DNA of 64,000 nt from Pedobacter sp. MR2016-24 (lineage in GTDB: Bacteria; Bacteroidota; Bacteroidia; Sphingobacteriales; Sphingobacteriaceae), in assembly GCF_026239655.1 (NCBI RefSeq), contig NZ_JAPIVO010000005.1:248001-312000 (forward strand), given 5' to 3'. Positions 35,246-44,467 of this stretch are shown here, piece after piece (positions within the stretch are counted from its first letter, which is position 1; every line of letters starts with the position of its first letter). The position numbers and the translations under genes were made by a program. Below the pieces are notes generated by a model, which searched no databases, was not told the DNA's origin, and was given only the letters and a program-made list of their open reading frames with translations.

Positions 35246-35833
35246 ATGCCTAATAGTAGTGCAGATATCACTCAAATCATCAACATTATAGAACACTTTT
35301 TACCGTTATCTACCAGTTTCAAAAGATTATTCGGTGAAATGCTACATTTTGAATTCAAACAACAAGGATGGTACTTGCTGAATCAAAAAGAACACCAGCT
35401 AAAGATTTGGTTTCTGATTAACGGATCAGCACGGGCTTTTAAAAAATATGATCATTCCAGATCAAATGAGCAAACCCTCTGGTTTTGGTTTAAAAATGAG
35501 ATAATTATCAATCCTAAGTTCTATGATAATTTACCTTCCTCTTATTTTATTGAATTATTGGAGGATAGTCATCTGGCATACATCGACATCACCTCCCTTC
35601 AGGCAATAGATGATCCTGCGATAATTCAACTACTCGCCAAAATCAGAATGCATTATGAAAAGTTATCTACCAGACATTACGAACATATTAAACGGAAAAC
35701 CAAACAACAGCTTTATGACGATTTTTTGCAGGGACACCCAGATATCTTCAACCATGTAAAAATAAAAGACGTTGCCAGTTTCCTGGGAATGGCAGCTGAT
35801 ACCATATATAAGCTGAGGAGAAAATCAGGATAA
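35246..35833 (+). CDS. Crp/Fnr-family transcriptional regulator
   Basis: This 195-residue protein has an N-terminal cyclic-nucleotide-binding-like domain (about 15-120; LNQKEHQLKIWFLINGSARAF matches the beta-roll) and a C-terminal HTH (KIKDVASFLGMAADTIYKLRRK). The recognised phosphate-binding signature of true cAMP receptors is absent, as in most Bacteroidetes members. It precedes a DUF6520 gene on the same strand, separated by a terminator-like hairpin, and may control the SusC/SusD/TlpA locus opposite. Confidence 0.85.
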   Translation: MPNSSADITQIINIIEHFLPLSTSFKRLFGEMLHFEFKQQGWYLLNQKEHQLKIWFLINGSARAFKKYDHSRSNEQTLWFWFKNEIIINPKFYDNLPSSYFIELLEDSHLAYIDITSLQAIDDPAIIQLLAKIRMHYEKLSTRHYEHIKRKTKQQLYDDFLQGHPDIFNHVKIKDVASFLGMAADTIYKLRRKSG

Positions 35834-35866
35834 TTCTACATTGTTATAAGGATTAATCCTGATTTT
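35821..35866 (+). terminator. Terminator overlapping the end of the Crp/Fnr gene
   Basis: An 11-bp stem (AAAATCAGGAT at 35821-35831, ATCCTGATTTT at 35856-35866) is followed by T residues. The left arm includes the last codons of the gene. The loop is long (24 nt), so strength is uncertain. Confidence 0.6.
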
Positions 35867-35912
35867 TTTGGCTGAATTAGCTGGAAATTAGTACTAATTA
35901 AATATAAATACC

Positions 35913-36233
35913 ATGAAAAATCTAATTAGAAACTTAAAAACCTACGGGTTGCTGACTATCCTGATGGTTGGCGGATTAATAATTGCTTTTAGCGCTTTTA
36001 AAGCGAAGGAAGTGAAAAGGATTGATCAGGTATATTACTTTGATAGTAATAATGCCAACCAAGCTAATGATCCTGAGCATTGGAAGCTGGTGGATCCCGG
36101 ACTTCCTTCATGCGGCACAACAGGTTCGATCCCATGTACAATTACCGTTCCGTCAGGTCAGACTTTAGAAGATTACCTCAGTCCAAGGTCAGCTAAGGAC
36201 GTATTAGATGATGCATCTTCAAGAAGAGACTAA
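35913..36233 (+). CDS. DUF6520-type small membrane-anchored/secreted protein
   Basis: This 106-residue protein has an N-terminal hydrophobic segment (GLLTILMVGGLIIAFSAF), an alpha-beta linker (VYYFDSNNANQANDPEHWKLV), and then SCGTTGSIPCTITVPSG with two cysteines. This matches the DUF6520 family of short Bacteroidetes proteins. Function is unknown. It follows a Crp-like regulator and converges on a SusD gene. The two conserved cysteines and the adjacent thioredoxin-like gene suggest a disulfide-related context. Confidence 0.75.
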   Translation: MKNLIRNLKTYGLLTILMVGGLIIAFSAFKAKEVKRIDQVYYFDSNNANQANDPEHWKLVDPGLPSCGTTGSIPCTITVPSGQTLEDYLSPRSAKDVLDDASSRRD

Positions 36234-36239
36234 TCGTTG

Positions 36240-36275
36240 ATTATCCCCCAGCCCTTCGCAGGGCCGAGGGATAAT
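36240..36275. terminator. Bidirectional terminator between DUF6520 and susD genes
   Basis: The outer stem ATTATCCC / GGGATAAT and an inner GCCCT...AGGGC with a tight TTCGC-type loop form one hairpin, located directly between the two stop codons. Confidence 0.75.
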
Positions 36276-37649
36276 TTATCTTTTATTCTGCTCCATACCT
36301 GATATTGCAATAACATCCTCCGGTATTGGAAGAACAAATCGCAGATCATTTGCAGGAAGAATATATTCTTTGTGATGATAGATTCTTTTCAAGCTGATAC
36401 CAGCACCCTCTTTATTCAGTCGTCTGATATCCAACCATCGCAGTCCCCTCATAATTAGCTCCATTCGTCTTTGTTTTAATATCAAAGACAAAGCTGCTTG
36501 TTCACTATCAGCATTTTGTGACACGTAAGTCTTAGTCTTATCCCAACGCTTTAACAAGAGTTCATTTAATACATTCATACTCTGCGAAATCTGATTTGCA
36601 CGTGCAAGACATTCGGCCTTAATCAGATAAATTTCATTTAAAGCAACACCGGAAAAGTGCCCGTCACTACCTGTATAACTTCCCTTGAAATTATAGTATC
36701 CATTTGCGTTTGGCGTAAAGAATAGATCTTTACGTAAATCACCTGTTTCAAATGAATTATAAAGTACGGTTGGAATGTTGATTTTTGTGGGATTTAAAAT
36801 ACTACTAGATTTTAAATATCTAACATAGATGGTCTCTTTATTTTGATTGATAGTAATTGGATATTTTAGCTTAAGATCCAGGTCATTAAAATCCATTAAT
36901 CCATCGCTTAATAACGAACAGGAGTCAGCATATAAATATGCTTGCGGATAATTACGCATTGCCAGATATGCTCTGGCCAATAAACCGTAAGCAGCTGCCT
37001 TGGAAGGACGATGTTTAGAAAGAGATACAACTGGTAATTTCGCAGCTGCTGCTATCAAATCAGAAATAATCTGATCATACGTTTGCTGCACACTTGAACG
37101 CTTGCTTATTTCATTAAAATCAGTACTCATCCTCAACGGCAATCCTAAGTCTGTTGATGCGGAAGCCTGATCAAATAAAGGGCACCATATAATAGCTGCA
37201 TCAAGGAGGTTATTGCCTCTGATAAATAAAGCCTGACCTTTTACATTATCCCATGTCAATGAATTGTTGTGACTCCGGGGAATTTTTCCCAGTCCAATTA
37301 ATACTGTATTAGCTGTATAGATAGAATTGTAAACGTACCTCCAGCTATTATAAGTATCCGTGGAAAAAATATAATCCTTTTCCCAAATATTCATTCTTCT
37401 TTCATAGTCATCTGTTAAGGCATCAAATTCTTCATCCGTTAGTACATAATCATCTGCACTAATTTCAGCAGCTGATATGCCTGATGAATTTATAGTTCCA
37501 ACATTATCCATCAACGCTTGAAAATCTTCTAATTCAGTAGGTACTGCAAGCTTACCATTTGTTTTTTCTTCAAGATATTTTTTACAGCCAAGCAGGCCGA
37601 TACAACAGATGAAACAAATCACTGCCAGTTTTTTATTTAGATTGATCAT
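36276..37649 (-). CDS. SusD/RagB-family outer-membrane lipoprotein
   Basis: This 457-residue lipoprotein (lipobox LLGC, Cys22) has the SusD-like helical TPR scaffold. It opens with KKYLEEKTNGKLAVPTELEDFQALMDNV; typical segments include NSWRYVYNSIYTANTVL, KGQALFIRGNNLLDAA, KAAAYGLLARAYLAMRNY and the C-terminal RRMELIMRGLRWLDIRRL. It captures ligand at the cell surface for the SusC porin encoded 16 bp upstream. No glycoside hydrolase is adjacent, so the ligand may not be a sugar. Confidence 0.92.
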   Translation of the reverse strand: MINLNKKLAVICFICCIGLLGCKKYLEEKTNGKLAVPTELEDFQALMDNVGTINSSGISAAEISADDYVLTDEEFDALTDDYERRMNIWEKDYIFSTDTYNSWRYVYNSIYTANTVLIGLGKIPRSHNNSLTWDNVKGQALFIRGNNLLDAAIIWCPLFDQASASTDLGLPLRMSTDFNEISKRSSVQQTYDQIISDLIAAAAKLPVVSLSKHRPSKAAAYGLLARAYLAMRNYPQAYLYADSCSLLSDGLMDFNDLDLKLKYPITINQNKETIYVRYLKSSSILNPTKINIPTVLYNSFETGDLRKDLFFTPNANGYYNFKGSYTGSDGHFSGVALNEIYLIKAECLARANQISQSMNVLNELLLKRWDKTKTYVSQNADSEQAALSLILKQRRMELIMRGLRWLDIRRLNKEGAGISLKRIYHHKEYILPANDLRFVLPIPEDVIAISGMEQNKR

Positions 37650-37665
37650 AATTATTATTTTTTAC

Positions 37666-40600
37666 TCAATTCATATCTGCTCTGATCCCTAATGAGAAAG
37701 TCCGTGATGGCTTCAATGCATTCTCTCCTAAATAATCGGGATCAGTTTTTTCTTTATTTGCCGTCCATATTAGCCCTACATTAGCTATGTTAGCATATAG
37801 CGAGATGCTTTTTACCGGCAAAAATTTATACTTATTTTTATTCATTTGATAGGCGAAATTTATATACTGTAGTCTGATATGATCGCCTTTCCTTACCAAC
37901 ACCTCAGAACCTTTATAGAAATTATCCCTTGCATTTGTTCCCGGGTAGATCATTGAAGGAATGTCTGTATTCAATTCATCCCCCGGATGCTGCCAACGAT
38001 TTCGATAATCTGCGTGTCCTCTTCCAGACGAAAAGAGATCATTATATAATATTGTTCGTTTTCTGAAATAGTAGCCCATCTTGAACATAAAGCGTGCAGA
38101 TAAGCTGAAATCTTTATAAATTAGTGTGTTCCCTAAAGAACCATAAAATGTTGGTACGGCAGAGCCATGATAATTCAAATCGTTATAAGTTATATTGCTA
38201 CCTGTCAGCTTACTATAGTTGGTACTTAGTTCTCCATTCAGATATCCCTGAGGATTGCCGGTTAAATGATCCAGTCCACCCCATTTGTATGAATAAATGC
38301 CATATGCAGGATTACCCACCACACCTGTAATTGCAGCATTATTAGTTAAGACTGCTGAAACTGATTGAGAATTATTTAAATAACTTACAACTATATCCCT
38401 GAAATAACTTAAGTTAAGATTAGTTGACCACCTAAATTCTTGTATAGTCAGATTACTACTGTTCAGTTCAAGGTCTATTCCATTTCCTTTTGTACTTGCC
38501 GCGTTCTTTAAAATAGTAGAACCAATCCCTCCCGTATAGTCTATTTCAGCGTAACCGAATAGATCAGTCCCCTTTTTATGGAAGTATTCAATACTTCCTG
38601 TAAGTCTGCTATTTTTAGTAGTAAAGTCCACACCAATATTGAGCATACCCAGGCGCTCCCATTTAAGCGCAGGATTATAATAGTTATTAAATACTGCGTA
38701 TGGAGCAGGCGTATGTATTGACGTACCAGCATACCTTATTGTAGTCACCGCAGTCATTGACTGATCAATGTTACCGCTAAAGCCATAAGTAGCACGCAGC
38801 CTTAAATAGGAAAAGACATTGTTTTCTAAAAAACTCTCCTTGCTTAGATCCCACGACAGGCCGGCAGACCAGAAAGGATTCCATTGATCATTCGTATCTA
38901 AGCCAAATAGGTTAGAAGCATCTCTCCTGGCACTGGCAGAGACGGTATACTTACCATCATAAGTGTAAGAGCCATTAGCGAAAGCCGATACAAAACGGTT
39001 TGCATTTTTTTGAAATGACCTCCCATCTTCAATATAACCAGATGCGCCAGTTATAAATGACGGATAAGTAGTCAGATAATCTACATTACCATACGTCAAT
39101 ATTTCTCCATTATAGCCATAAGTCCTGTTTTGTTCTACATTACTTTTTGCTTCACGTCTTTCAGCCCCGGCAATGAAATTTATTTCATGGCCGTTCCAGC
39201 TATTATTGTAATTTAACTGGCCTCTCAGATTATTTGATTCCATGAAGGCGTTAGACACGTCCAGAATTCCACCTTTGGGTATAATGTATTTAATCGGCTG
39301 TCCAACCGGAAGCTGTGTATATTGATTGATTAAATCCCTGGCAAAAAAACTCTGCTCATCCCGCAAATTTTTAATATCTGTGTATTGCCTTTCGTATTGA
39401 TATTTCAGATCTGCACTAATGCCCTTAAAAATTTGGTAGCTGGCACCCGCATTAATCAAAATATCACTGAGAGATTGAATATTGCTCATGTGTTTATAAT
39501 CTTCTAAGGGATAATATTTCCAGTCGAGTAGTTTACCATTCCCGGCTGTTTCGATGTATCCTGTGCGGTAAAGTTTCATTATAGAAAGCGGGTTGCCGAA
39601 ATCATCAGCAAATCTTGCATAAGGATAAAGTACACTACGGGAGAGTATGGATCCATAACCAGGCCTGCCACTTGTATTTCTGCTTTGGGTATAGAGTAGT
39701 CCCACCGACAGGTCGAGATCTTTCACCGGTTGATAACTATGCTTTAAATGGGCAGTAAATCGGTTATATCTATCATTAAGCGTAGAATAATTACGATCAT
39801 AACCTGTAGAGATATTCCATTTATGTTTTTTCTCTCCTCCTTTAATATTTAATGCATATTGCTGATTGAGCCCAGCTGCGTACATATATTTATTATATTC
39901 ATTTCTGATATCAATTGCGCTGAATTGTAACTTAGCAGCGTCATAAGAAGCTTGCGAAAGCTGATTATTTTGTTTTTGAAGTAGCAATTCAACGATAGGT
40001 GTTTGTCCAGGTTTGTTTGCGGCATTGAATTCAGCAGTATATTTACCTTTACTGAACAAAAACTCCTCGACTTCTATAAAATCAGGGGATGACATTTGTT
40101 TTATATAAAAAAGGTCTGGTTTTGCTATAATGGTAGCATTTATATTAAAATCTATCTTTACAGCTTCATTAAAATTGCTTTTTTTAGTTGTTATTACAAT
40201 AACCCCATTCCCAGCCCTTGCTCCCCATATTGAACTTGCAGCGGCATCTTTCAATATGGTGACACTTTCAACATCATTTGGATTAAGGTTGTCAAGACTT
40301 CCCTCATAGGGAAAATTATCAAGGACAATCAATGGACCTTTTGGTCCTCGTATAGTTCCCAATCCCCTTACCATCAGCAATCCGGAAGCCGAGGTAGTCC
40401 TATCAGTAAAAAGCCCGTTTGCTACTCCCTCTAATCGGCTTAAGACTGTTACGCCTACCTGTTCATTGAATTTTTTGGTTCCTATTGTACTAAAGGAACC
40501 AGTAAGTCTTTCTTTTGGGAGTTTTTGATAACCAGAAGAGACAATATTAACTTCTTCCAGATGTTGATTTAACGGCTCCAGCACCACAAGTAATTGCTTA

Positions 40601-40872
40601 TTATCCAGAGCATTCACCGTTAATATTTTTGTGACATAGCCTACATGGGAAAATTTCAGAGTATATCTCTGTGCTTTAGTATAAATGACAAAATAACCTT
40701 CACTATTGGGCATTGCTGTCAGGGAAATACCGACTCCTTCGACACTAACTCCGTATAATGGACTTGAATCTGTAGCAGAAATTACTCTACCTGTAAGTTT
40801 GTATTGCGCCAGTACATTTAGGGAAGCGAAAACACATAGAAGGTTAAAAGATAAAATTTTTAAGTTGATCAT
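37666..40872 (-). CDS. SusC/RagA-family TonB-linked outer-membrane transporter
   Basis: This 1068-residue protein has a signal peptide (MINLKILSFNLLCVFASLNVLA), a carboxypeptidase-regulatory-like domain (about 24-100) and no STN domain. Its plug carries the SusC marker VSSGYQKLPKERLTGSF and LMVRGLGTIRGPKGPLIVLDNFPYEG, then VESVTILKDAAASSIWGARAGNGVIVITTKK. A barrel follows through the C-terminal RPSRTFSLGIRADMN. It is an active importer with SusD (downstream) and is preceded by tlpA-like DNA 36 bp upstream. The three genes form an operon. Confidence 0.93.
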   Translation of the reverse strand: MINLKILSFNLLCVFASLNVLAQYKLTGRVISATDSSPLYGVSVEGVGISLTAMPNSEGYFVIYTKAQRYTLKFSHVGYVTKILTVNALDNKQLLVVLEPLNQHLEEVNIVSSGYQKLPKERLTGSFSTIGTKKFNEQVGVTVLSRLEGVANGLFTDRTTSASGLLMVRGLGTIRGPKGPLIVLDNFPYEGSLDNLNPNDVESVTILKDAAASSIWGARAGNGVIVITTKKSNFNEAVKIDFNINATIIAKPDLFYIKQMSSPDFIEVEEFLFSKGKYTAEFNAANKPGQTPIVELLLQKQNNQLSQASYDAAKLQFSAIDIRNEYNKYMYAAGLNQQYALNIKGGEKKHKWNISTGYDRNYSTLNDRYNRFTAHLKHSYQPVKDLDLSVGLLYTQSRNTSGRPGYGSILSRSVLYPYARFADDFGNPLSIMKLYRTGYIETAGNGKLLDWKYYPLEDYKHMSNIQSLSDILINAGASYQIFKGISADLKYQYERQYTDIKNLRDEQSFFARDLINQYTQLPVGQPIKYIIPKGGILDVSNAFMESNNLRGQLNYNNSWNGHEINFIAGAERREAKSNVEQNRTYGYNGEILTYGNVDYLTTYPSFITGASGYIEDGRSFQKNANRFVSAFANGSYTYDGKYTVSASARRDASNLFGLDTNDQWNPFWSAGLSWDLSKESFLENNVFSYLRLRATYGFSGNIDQSMTAVTTIRYAGTSIHTPAPYAVFNNYYNPALKWERLGMLNIGVDFTTKNSRLTGSIEYFHKKGTDLFGYAEIDYTGGIGSTILKNAASTKGNGIDLELNSSNLTIQEFRWSTNLNLSYFRDIVVSYLNNSQSVSAVLTNNAAITGVVGNPAYGIYSYKWGGLDHLTGNPQGYLNGELSTNYSKLTGSNITYNDLNYHGSAVPTFYGSLGNTLIYKDFSLSARFMFKMGYYFRKRTILYNDLFSSGRGHADYRNRWQHPGDELNTDIPSMIYPGTNARDNFYKGSEVLVRKGDHIRLQYINFAYQMNKNKYKFLPVKSISLYANIANVGLIWTANKEKTDPDYLGENALKPSRTFSLGIRADMN

Positions 40873-40908
40873 TAGCTGAATTATTTGAGTTGGTTAATTT
40901 ATAAATGA

Positions 40909-42129
40909 CTAAATCTTATCACGCAATACATACATATCTATGTTCCTTATTGTCGGGACAAGCTTAAGTCCGTATGATAATAGTTGGTTTGCCAGAATTT
41001 CTAAATTTTTGCAATTATCAAGTGAGATATCAATGTTATTTTGATATCCGGTCTCATCTACTATTGGTAGATTAATGAATGGCAGTTCATCCATTTTGAT
41101 AATCAGATTGTAGATTGGTCCATTAGTTAATTTTAAATTGTAAGTATTAAATAATGAATTCCTTTTGTTCCCACCTTTAGTCTTCAAACGGTCAGTATTG
41201 CCCACATACTTTAGTACAAAACATTTAACTTTTCTCTTCTCTATACTTGCAAAATAGGCTGTAGATTTGTTTAAGTTATCGAGAAGCCCTCTGAGAAGCT
41301 GGTCTTGATGTATTTCCGCATTATTGCAGATATACGTATAGTTATCCTGTTTAATTTCGTTTAGTCCGGTAAAAAAACTTGCAGAATCTTTAAGTAAAAT
41401 CACCTGTCTTTTGTAAGACAGGTGCTGTTTTCTAAGCCGAAATAAATGACTTATTGCATATTGATACATTTGATACAATTGCATATTACTTAGCACAAAT
41501 CCACTTTTCTTTCCACCTCGATTTTCGAATGCATTTACCCCAGAACCTAATCCCGAATAATGCCCTTTAAAAAGTAGCGAGTAATGGCTAATTTCATGGT
41601 GATTCAGTAAATTCGTATCTAAGAATAATGGTTTGTCAGCTTTAAGATCTTTCTTATGATCAACATTAAGTTTCCCTGTTTTTAATACCAGATTAATATT
41701 CTCTGGAGTGACATCTTCTCCGGTAGTAGCGCCGATCAAGTGACCACCACCATCCAGCCATACATAATGCGGTATATAAATATGAGGATACATCTTTCTA
41801 TAGATCGTATCGTCAGTAATCACCGGGATTAGCGAAGGAAAATCTTTGTAGATATTTTCAAGAAATGGAATTGCTTTAGCTTTCTTTTCCGAGGTGATCT
41901 TAACAAACTGCACTTTTCCCGCAAATTCTTTTTGCAGCAACTCCAGTTTAGGGAACGCTGCAATACAAGGAGTACAAGAGGTAGCCCAGAAGTCCAGAAT
42001 AACGAGTTTAGCTTTATAACCAGCTAGACTGGCATTCACGACGGTGGTTTGTGTATTTTGGGATTGGGCGCCAACTTTAAAAAAAAAGCAAAGCGTGGCC
42101 ATGACGATTGACATCGTTATTTTTTTCAT
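40909..42129 (-). CDS. TlpA/thioredoxin-like periplasmic protein with DUF3738-like C-terminus
   Basis: The 406-residue protein has a signal peptide (about 1-21). Thioredoxin domain residues 30-150 carry the active-site WATSCTPC (Cys52, Cys55), followed by the strand and cis-Pro region IYIPHYVWLDGGGH. The last ~100 residues, with PIVDETGYQNNIDISL and LLSYGLKLVPTIRNIDMYVLRD, resemble the TIGR03435/DUF3738 C-terminal pattern. A redox role on periplasmic substrates is likely. It is first in the operon with SusC and SusD. A truncated copy of its signal-peptide coding region lies directly upstream. Confidence 0.82.
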   Translation of the reverse strand: MKKITMSIVMATLCFFFKVGAQSQNTQTTVVNASLAGYKAKLVILDFWATSCTPCIAAFPKLELLQKEFAGKVQFVKITSEKKAKAIPFLENIYKDFPSLIPVITDDTIYRKMYPHIYIPHYVWLDGGGHLIGATTGEDVTPENINLVLKTGKLNVDHKKDLKADKPLFLDTNLLNHHEISHYSLLFKGHYSGLGSGVNAFENRGGKKSGFVLSNMQLYQMYQYAISHLFRLRKQHLSYKRQVILLKDSASFFTGLNEIKQDNYTYICNNAEIHQDQLLRGLLDNLNKSTAYFASIEKRKVKCFVLKYVGNTDRLKTKGGNKRNSLFNTYNLKLTNGPIYNLIIKMDELPFINLPIVDETGYQNNIDISLDNCKNLEILANQLLSYGLKLVPTIRNIDMYVLRDKI

Positions 42130-42162
42130 AAAACTAAGGTTAGTTGATTAGTAAATTTTTAA

Positions 42163-42200
42163 CAAAGCGTGGCCATTACGAATTTTATCGTTTGTTCAAA
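42163..42200 (-). repeat. Truncated duplicate of the TlpA-like gene's 5' end
   Basis: CAAAGCGTGGCCATTACGAATTTTATCG (42163 onward) is a diverged copy of 42089-42119 within the TlpA-like signal-peptide codons. In translation the copy reads TIKFVMATLC then stop, against TMSIVMATLCFFF in the gene. It looks like a remnant of a tandem paralogue or of an aborted duplication. Confidence 0.5.
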
Positions 42201-42219
42201 AAATCGTAATGATGAGATA

Positions 42220-42354
42220 TTAATCAGGCGGTTTAGCTATTTTCTGGTAGCATTCAGCTAATGGTTTTAGTGGGATTTTCGGGCATACCATATCTGTACC
42301 AGTGCTGGTACATTTTGGGAAAAGGAAGAATGACAGGTATGCGCTCGTTTTCAT
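42220..42354 (-). CDS. Possible 44-aa cysteine-containing peptide
   Basis: From the ATG at 42354 the frame encodes 44 residues: a short hydrophobic start (MKTSAYLSFFLFP) and three cysteines (FPKC, MVC, AEC). It lies in the leader of the TlpA-SusC-SusD operon and downstream of an ATP-grasp gene on the same strand. Such a peptide could be a precursor or secreted substrate, but no homology is recognised and random occurrence is possible. Confidence 0.3.
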   Translation of the reverse strand: MKTSAYLSFFLFPKCTSTGTDMVCPKIPLKPLAECYQKIAKPPD

Positions 42355-42411
42355 ATTTAAAATGATTTGACGAGTCTTTAAAGAAAAAACGGAACGGGCC
42401 CTATCTTTCAC

Positions 42412-42802
42412 TGCTGTAGGGTACTACCACTAGGACCTGACGCAGTTTCCAATAGGAACCCGTTTCCATTATCGCGCAATATACGCAATTACAGATTCGG
42501 GTTCTCTCCTATTGTCCTTCGCGTCGATAAAAAGTGGTAGTTTTTACAACGAAGACTCTTGAAAATTATCCAAATGCACTTTTATGTGCTATATCTTATT
42601 TATCTTATATGTATTTTGTACTTCATTCAACTAATATAAGTCTATTATCATTAGATTAGCAATTTAATTTCAAATAGTTTTCAACATATAATTTTTAAAG
42701 AAATAGAAATGTGGGTTTACGTAATTGAAAACCATAATGTGGCATCATTTGTTAGTCAATTTTGACGATCTTAATGACGACTTCAATGAAGATCTCCAAA
42801 TG
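42412..42802. other. Intergenic region between the peptide ORF and the ATP-grasp gene
   Basis: About 390 bp of AT-rich DNA. The sequence GGTAGTACCC near 42412 and GTGGTAG near 42530 do not form a clear structure. The forward 93-codon frame from 42725 is antisense to the ATP-grasp gene and is not considered real. Confidence 0.4.
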
Positions 42803-43660
42803 TTATATGAGTCCCGGACAGTATTTATCCCAGTAAGCAAGCAACAACTTTTTACCATATGGTGTAAAACCCTTGCCGATGGAAGGGGTAGGTGTAAATT
42901 CACCAAATACAGGCCCCTTATTCGTGGCAAAAAAATCAAGCCGCACAAAGATGCCATAAGCTTTACTCAACTTCTTTGCATGCGAAAGCATCTCATTAAA
43001 ACATAAAGGAGGCTGAAGCTCTTCCTTACCGGGGTATTTAAAATGTATCTTCTTCATCTTTTGCCAGTTTTCATTATAAAAACGGCTATATCCGAGTTTA
43101 GGACTTACTCTATCAATCACTGCTATAGAAGCAATCACACCACGGAAGCACAAAAATTTGTAATCATTAGGAATGGTATACTCCCCTGCTTCTGTCTGTA
43201 CAAATTCCTCGAAAAGAAATTCCAGATGAGAAACATTGTTAATCGCTTTCTTTAAATCCTGTTTAATCTCATCTGGAGTATATGTCTTGTTGTCAAAAAG
43301 GTTTAAGCCATTTTTCATTAAGTACACCAAATTAGCGGAATGGCCAATAGTAGGCCGGATTACATACTGTGCAGGTAAAGATGAAAAGTCGATCGAGTCA
43401 ATATCCCTGCCTTTCCAATAAAGATCCGGCACCTGACAGCCTTGCATCTTAGCAAATTCTCTTGCATTAAATTTGTTTGACAGTTTTCTTTGCCAGTTAG
43501 GTACGTCCATCCACTTCTCTAAAGGATCCATTTTATCCATTTTATCATTCCTGACGTCCTCAGCAAGTGGATCCGACCAGAATATTTTATGTCGCGCTCG
43601 TATACGTGCCGGGAATTCTCCTGAGTCCCGCACCATTTTGTAGATGTTCTTCAATATCAT
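42803..43660 (-). CDS. ATP-grasp amidoligase-like protein (TupA-type)
   Basis: This 285-residue soluble protein resembles the ATP-grasp fold of the TupA/teichuronopeptide group: KLSNKFNAREFAKMQGCQVPDLYWKG, then PAQYVIRPTIGHSANLVYLM (phosphate-binding loop region), FLFEEFVQTE, YKFLCFRGVIASIAVIDR and the metal-binding VRLDFFATNKGPVFGEFTPTPSIG. ATP-grasp ligases join a carboxylate to an amine with ATP. The substrate is unknown: it could be a peptide, an amino acid or a surface polymer. It is monocistronic or leads the TlpA/SusC/SusD region 450 bp downstream. Confidence 0.82.
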   Translation of the reverse strand: MILKNIYKMVRDSGEFPARIRARHKIFWSDPLAEDVRNDKMDKMDPLEKWMDVPNWQRKLSNKFNAREFAKMQGCQVPDLYWKGRDIDSIDFSSLPAQYVIRPTIGHSANLVYLMKNGLNLFDNKTYTPDEIKQDLKKAINNVSHLEFLFEEFVQTEAGEYTIPNDYKFLCFRGVIASIAVIDRVSPKLGYSRFYNENWQKMKKIHFKYPGKEELQPPLCFNEMLSHAKKLSKAYGIFVRLDFFATNKGPVFGEFTPTPSIGKGFTPYGKKLLLAYWDKYCPGLI

Positions 43661-43842
43661 GTGATTGCTCTATTTGGTTAATATCTGATCAAACCCTAAA
43701 AAGAGACGCTATCTGAAAAAGTTTGGATAATTTAACTTTTAGCCAAATATGGCCCATCTGTCACATGGCAAAGATGACCATCTAGTTTAAGCTTGGCCAG
43801 TCATCACTTTAGGGTAGCCGTAAAAACCGTCATTTTTAAATT

Positions 43843-44163
43843 TTAAGCCACAAATAGCAGAAGTAAAATGGTCAGTGTACAGATAAAACCAAAAAAGCCA
43901 AATACAAACCAATTGATGTAAGGATTTATACGGATCAACAGCTGGTAAGGGTTCACCATGTGCAAACCTTTTTCACGGGCACCGGTGATGATTCTGTCGA
44001 ATATGTACGAGACCAGAAAGGTGCCCATAAAATAACTGCCAAACACAATTAGCGGTATGTTGATTTTTAGCAGCTTCTCCTGATCATTGTCATAGCATAT
44101 GCTGACAACAGCACCAATCATAATTAATAATCCTGCCAGGGAAAAAATAAGCTTCCGGTTCAT
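43843..44163 (-). CDS. Small membrane protein
   Basis: This 106-residue protein has three hydrophobic helices (LIFSLAGLLIMIGAVVSI; IPLIVFGSYFMGTFLVSYIF; WFVFGFFGFICTLTILLLLF). It is an inner-membrane hypothetical in a three-gene cluster: it starts 8 bp after the 83-aa gene and downstream of a lipoprotein gene. Function unknown. Confidence 0.7.
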   Translation of the reverse strand: MNRKLIFSLAGLLIMIGAVVSICYDNDQEKLLKINIPLIVFGSYFMGTFLVSYIFDRIITGAREKGLHMVNPYQLLIRINPYINWFVFGFFGFICTLTILLLLFVA

Positions 44164-44171
44164 TGTATATT

Positions 44172-44423
44172 TTATTTATTGTTTCTAATTAATTCAGTAT
44201 GTAGGTCAAAACAATCGACTAATCCCTTTCTCCATAAGAAGCATGTCATAAAGAAAATTGTTTGATCAATTTCGATGCAAATTCTGAGAACTGTACTTCC
44301 ACCCTCACCGGGCGATATGACATACATATCCTCCCTCAGCTTTTTTAGCTTCATTGTCACGTCCACCCCGTTATCTTCCGGATCGAATGCTATCAGGTTT
44401 ATACCTTCTTCAATTTTATCCAT
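44172..44423 (-). CDS. Small hypothetical protein
   Basis: This 83-residue protein is polar in its N-terminal half (MDKIEEGINLIAFDPEDNGVDVTMKLKKL) and has a hydrophobic stretch later (IFFMTCFLWRKGLVDCF). It lies between, and close to, the small membrane protein (8 bp) and the lipoprotein (44 bp), so it is probably co-transcribed. No family is recognised. Confidence 0.5.
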   Translation of the reverse strand: MDKIEEGINLIAFDPEDNGVDVTMKLKKLREDMYVISPGEGGSTVLRICIEIDQTIFFMTCFLWRKGLVDCFDLHTELIRNNK

Positions 44424-44467
44424 ACATGTTTTGTTTAAAATTATATCTTCTTCGGGTGAACTGATTT

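Noticed and set aside
42725..43006. 93-codon forward frame
   Set aside because: It is antisense to the ATP-grasp gene, which has clear family motifs.
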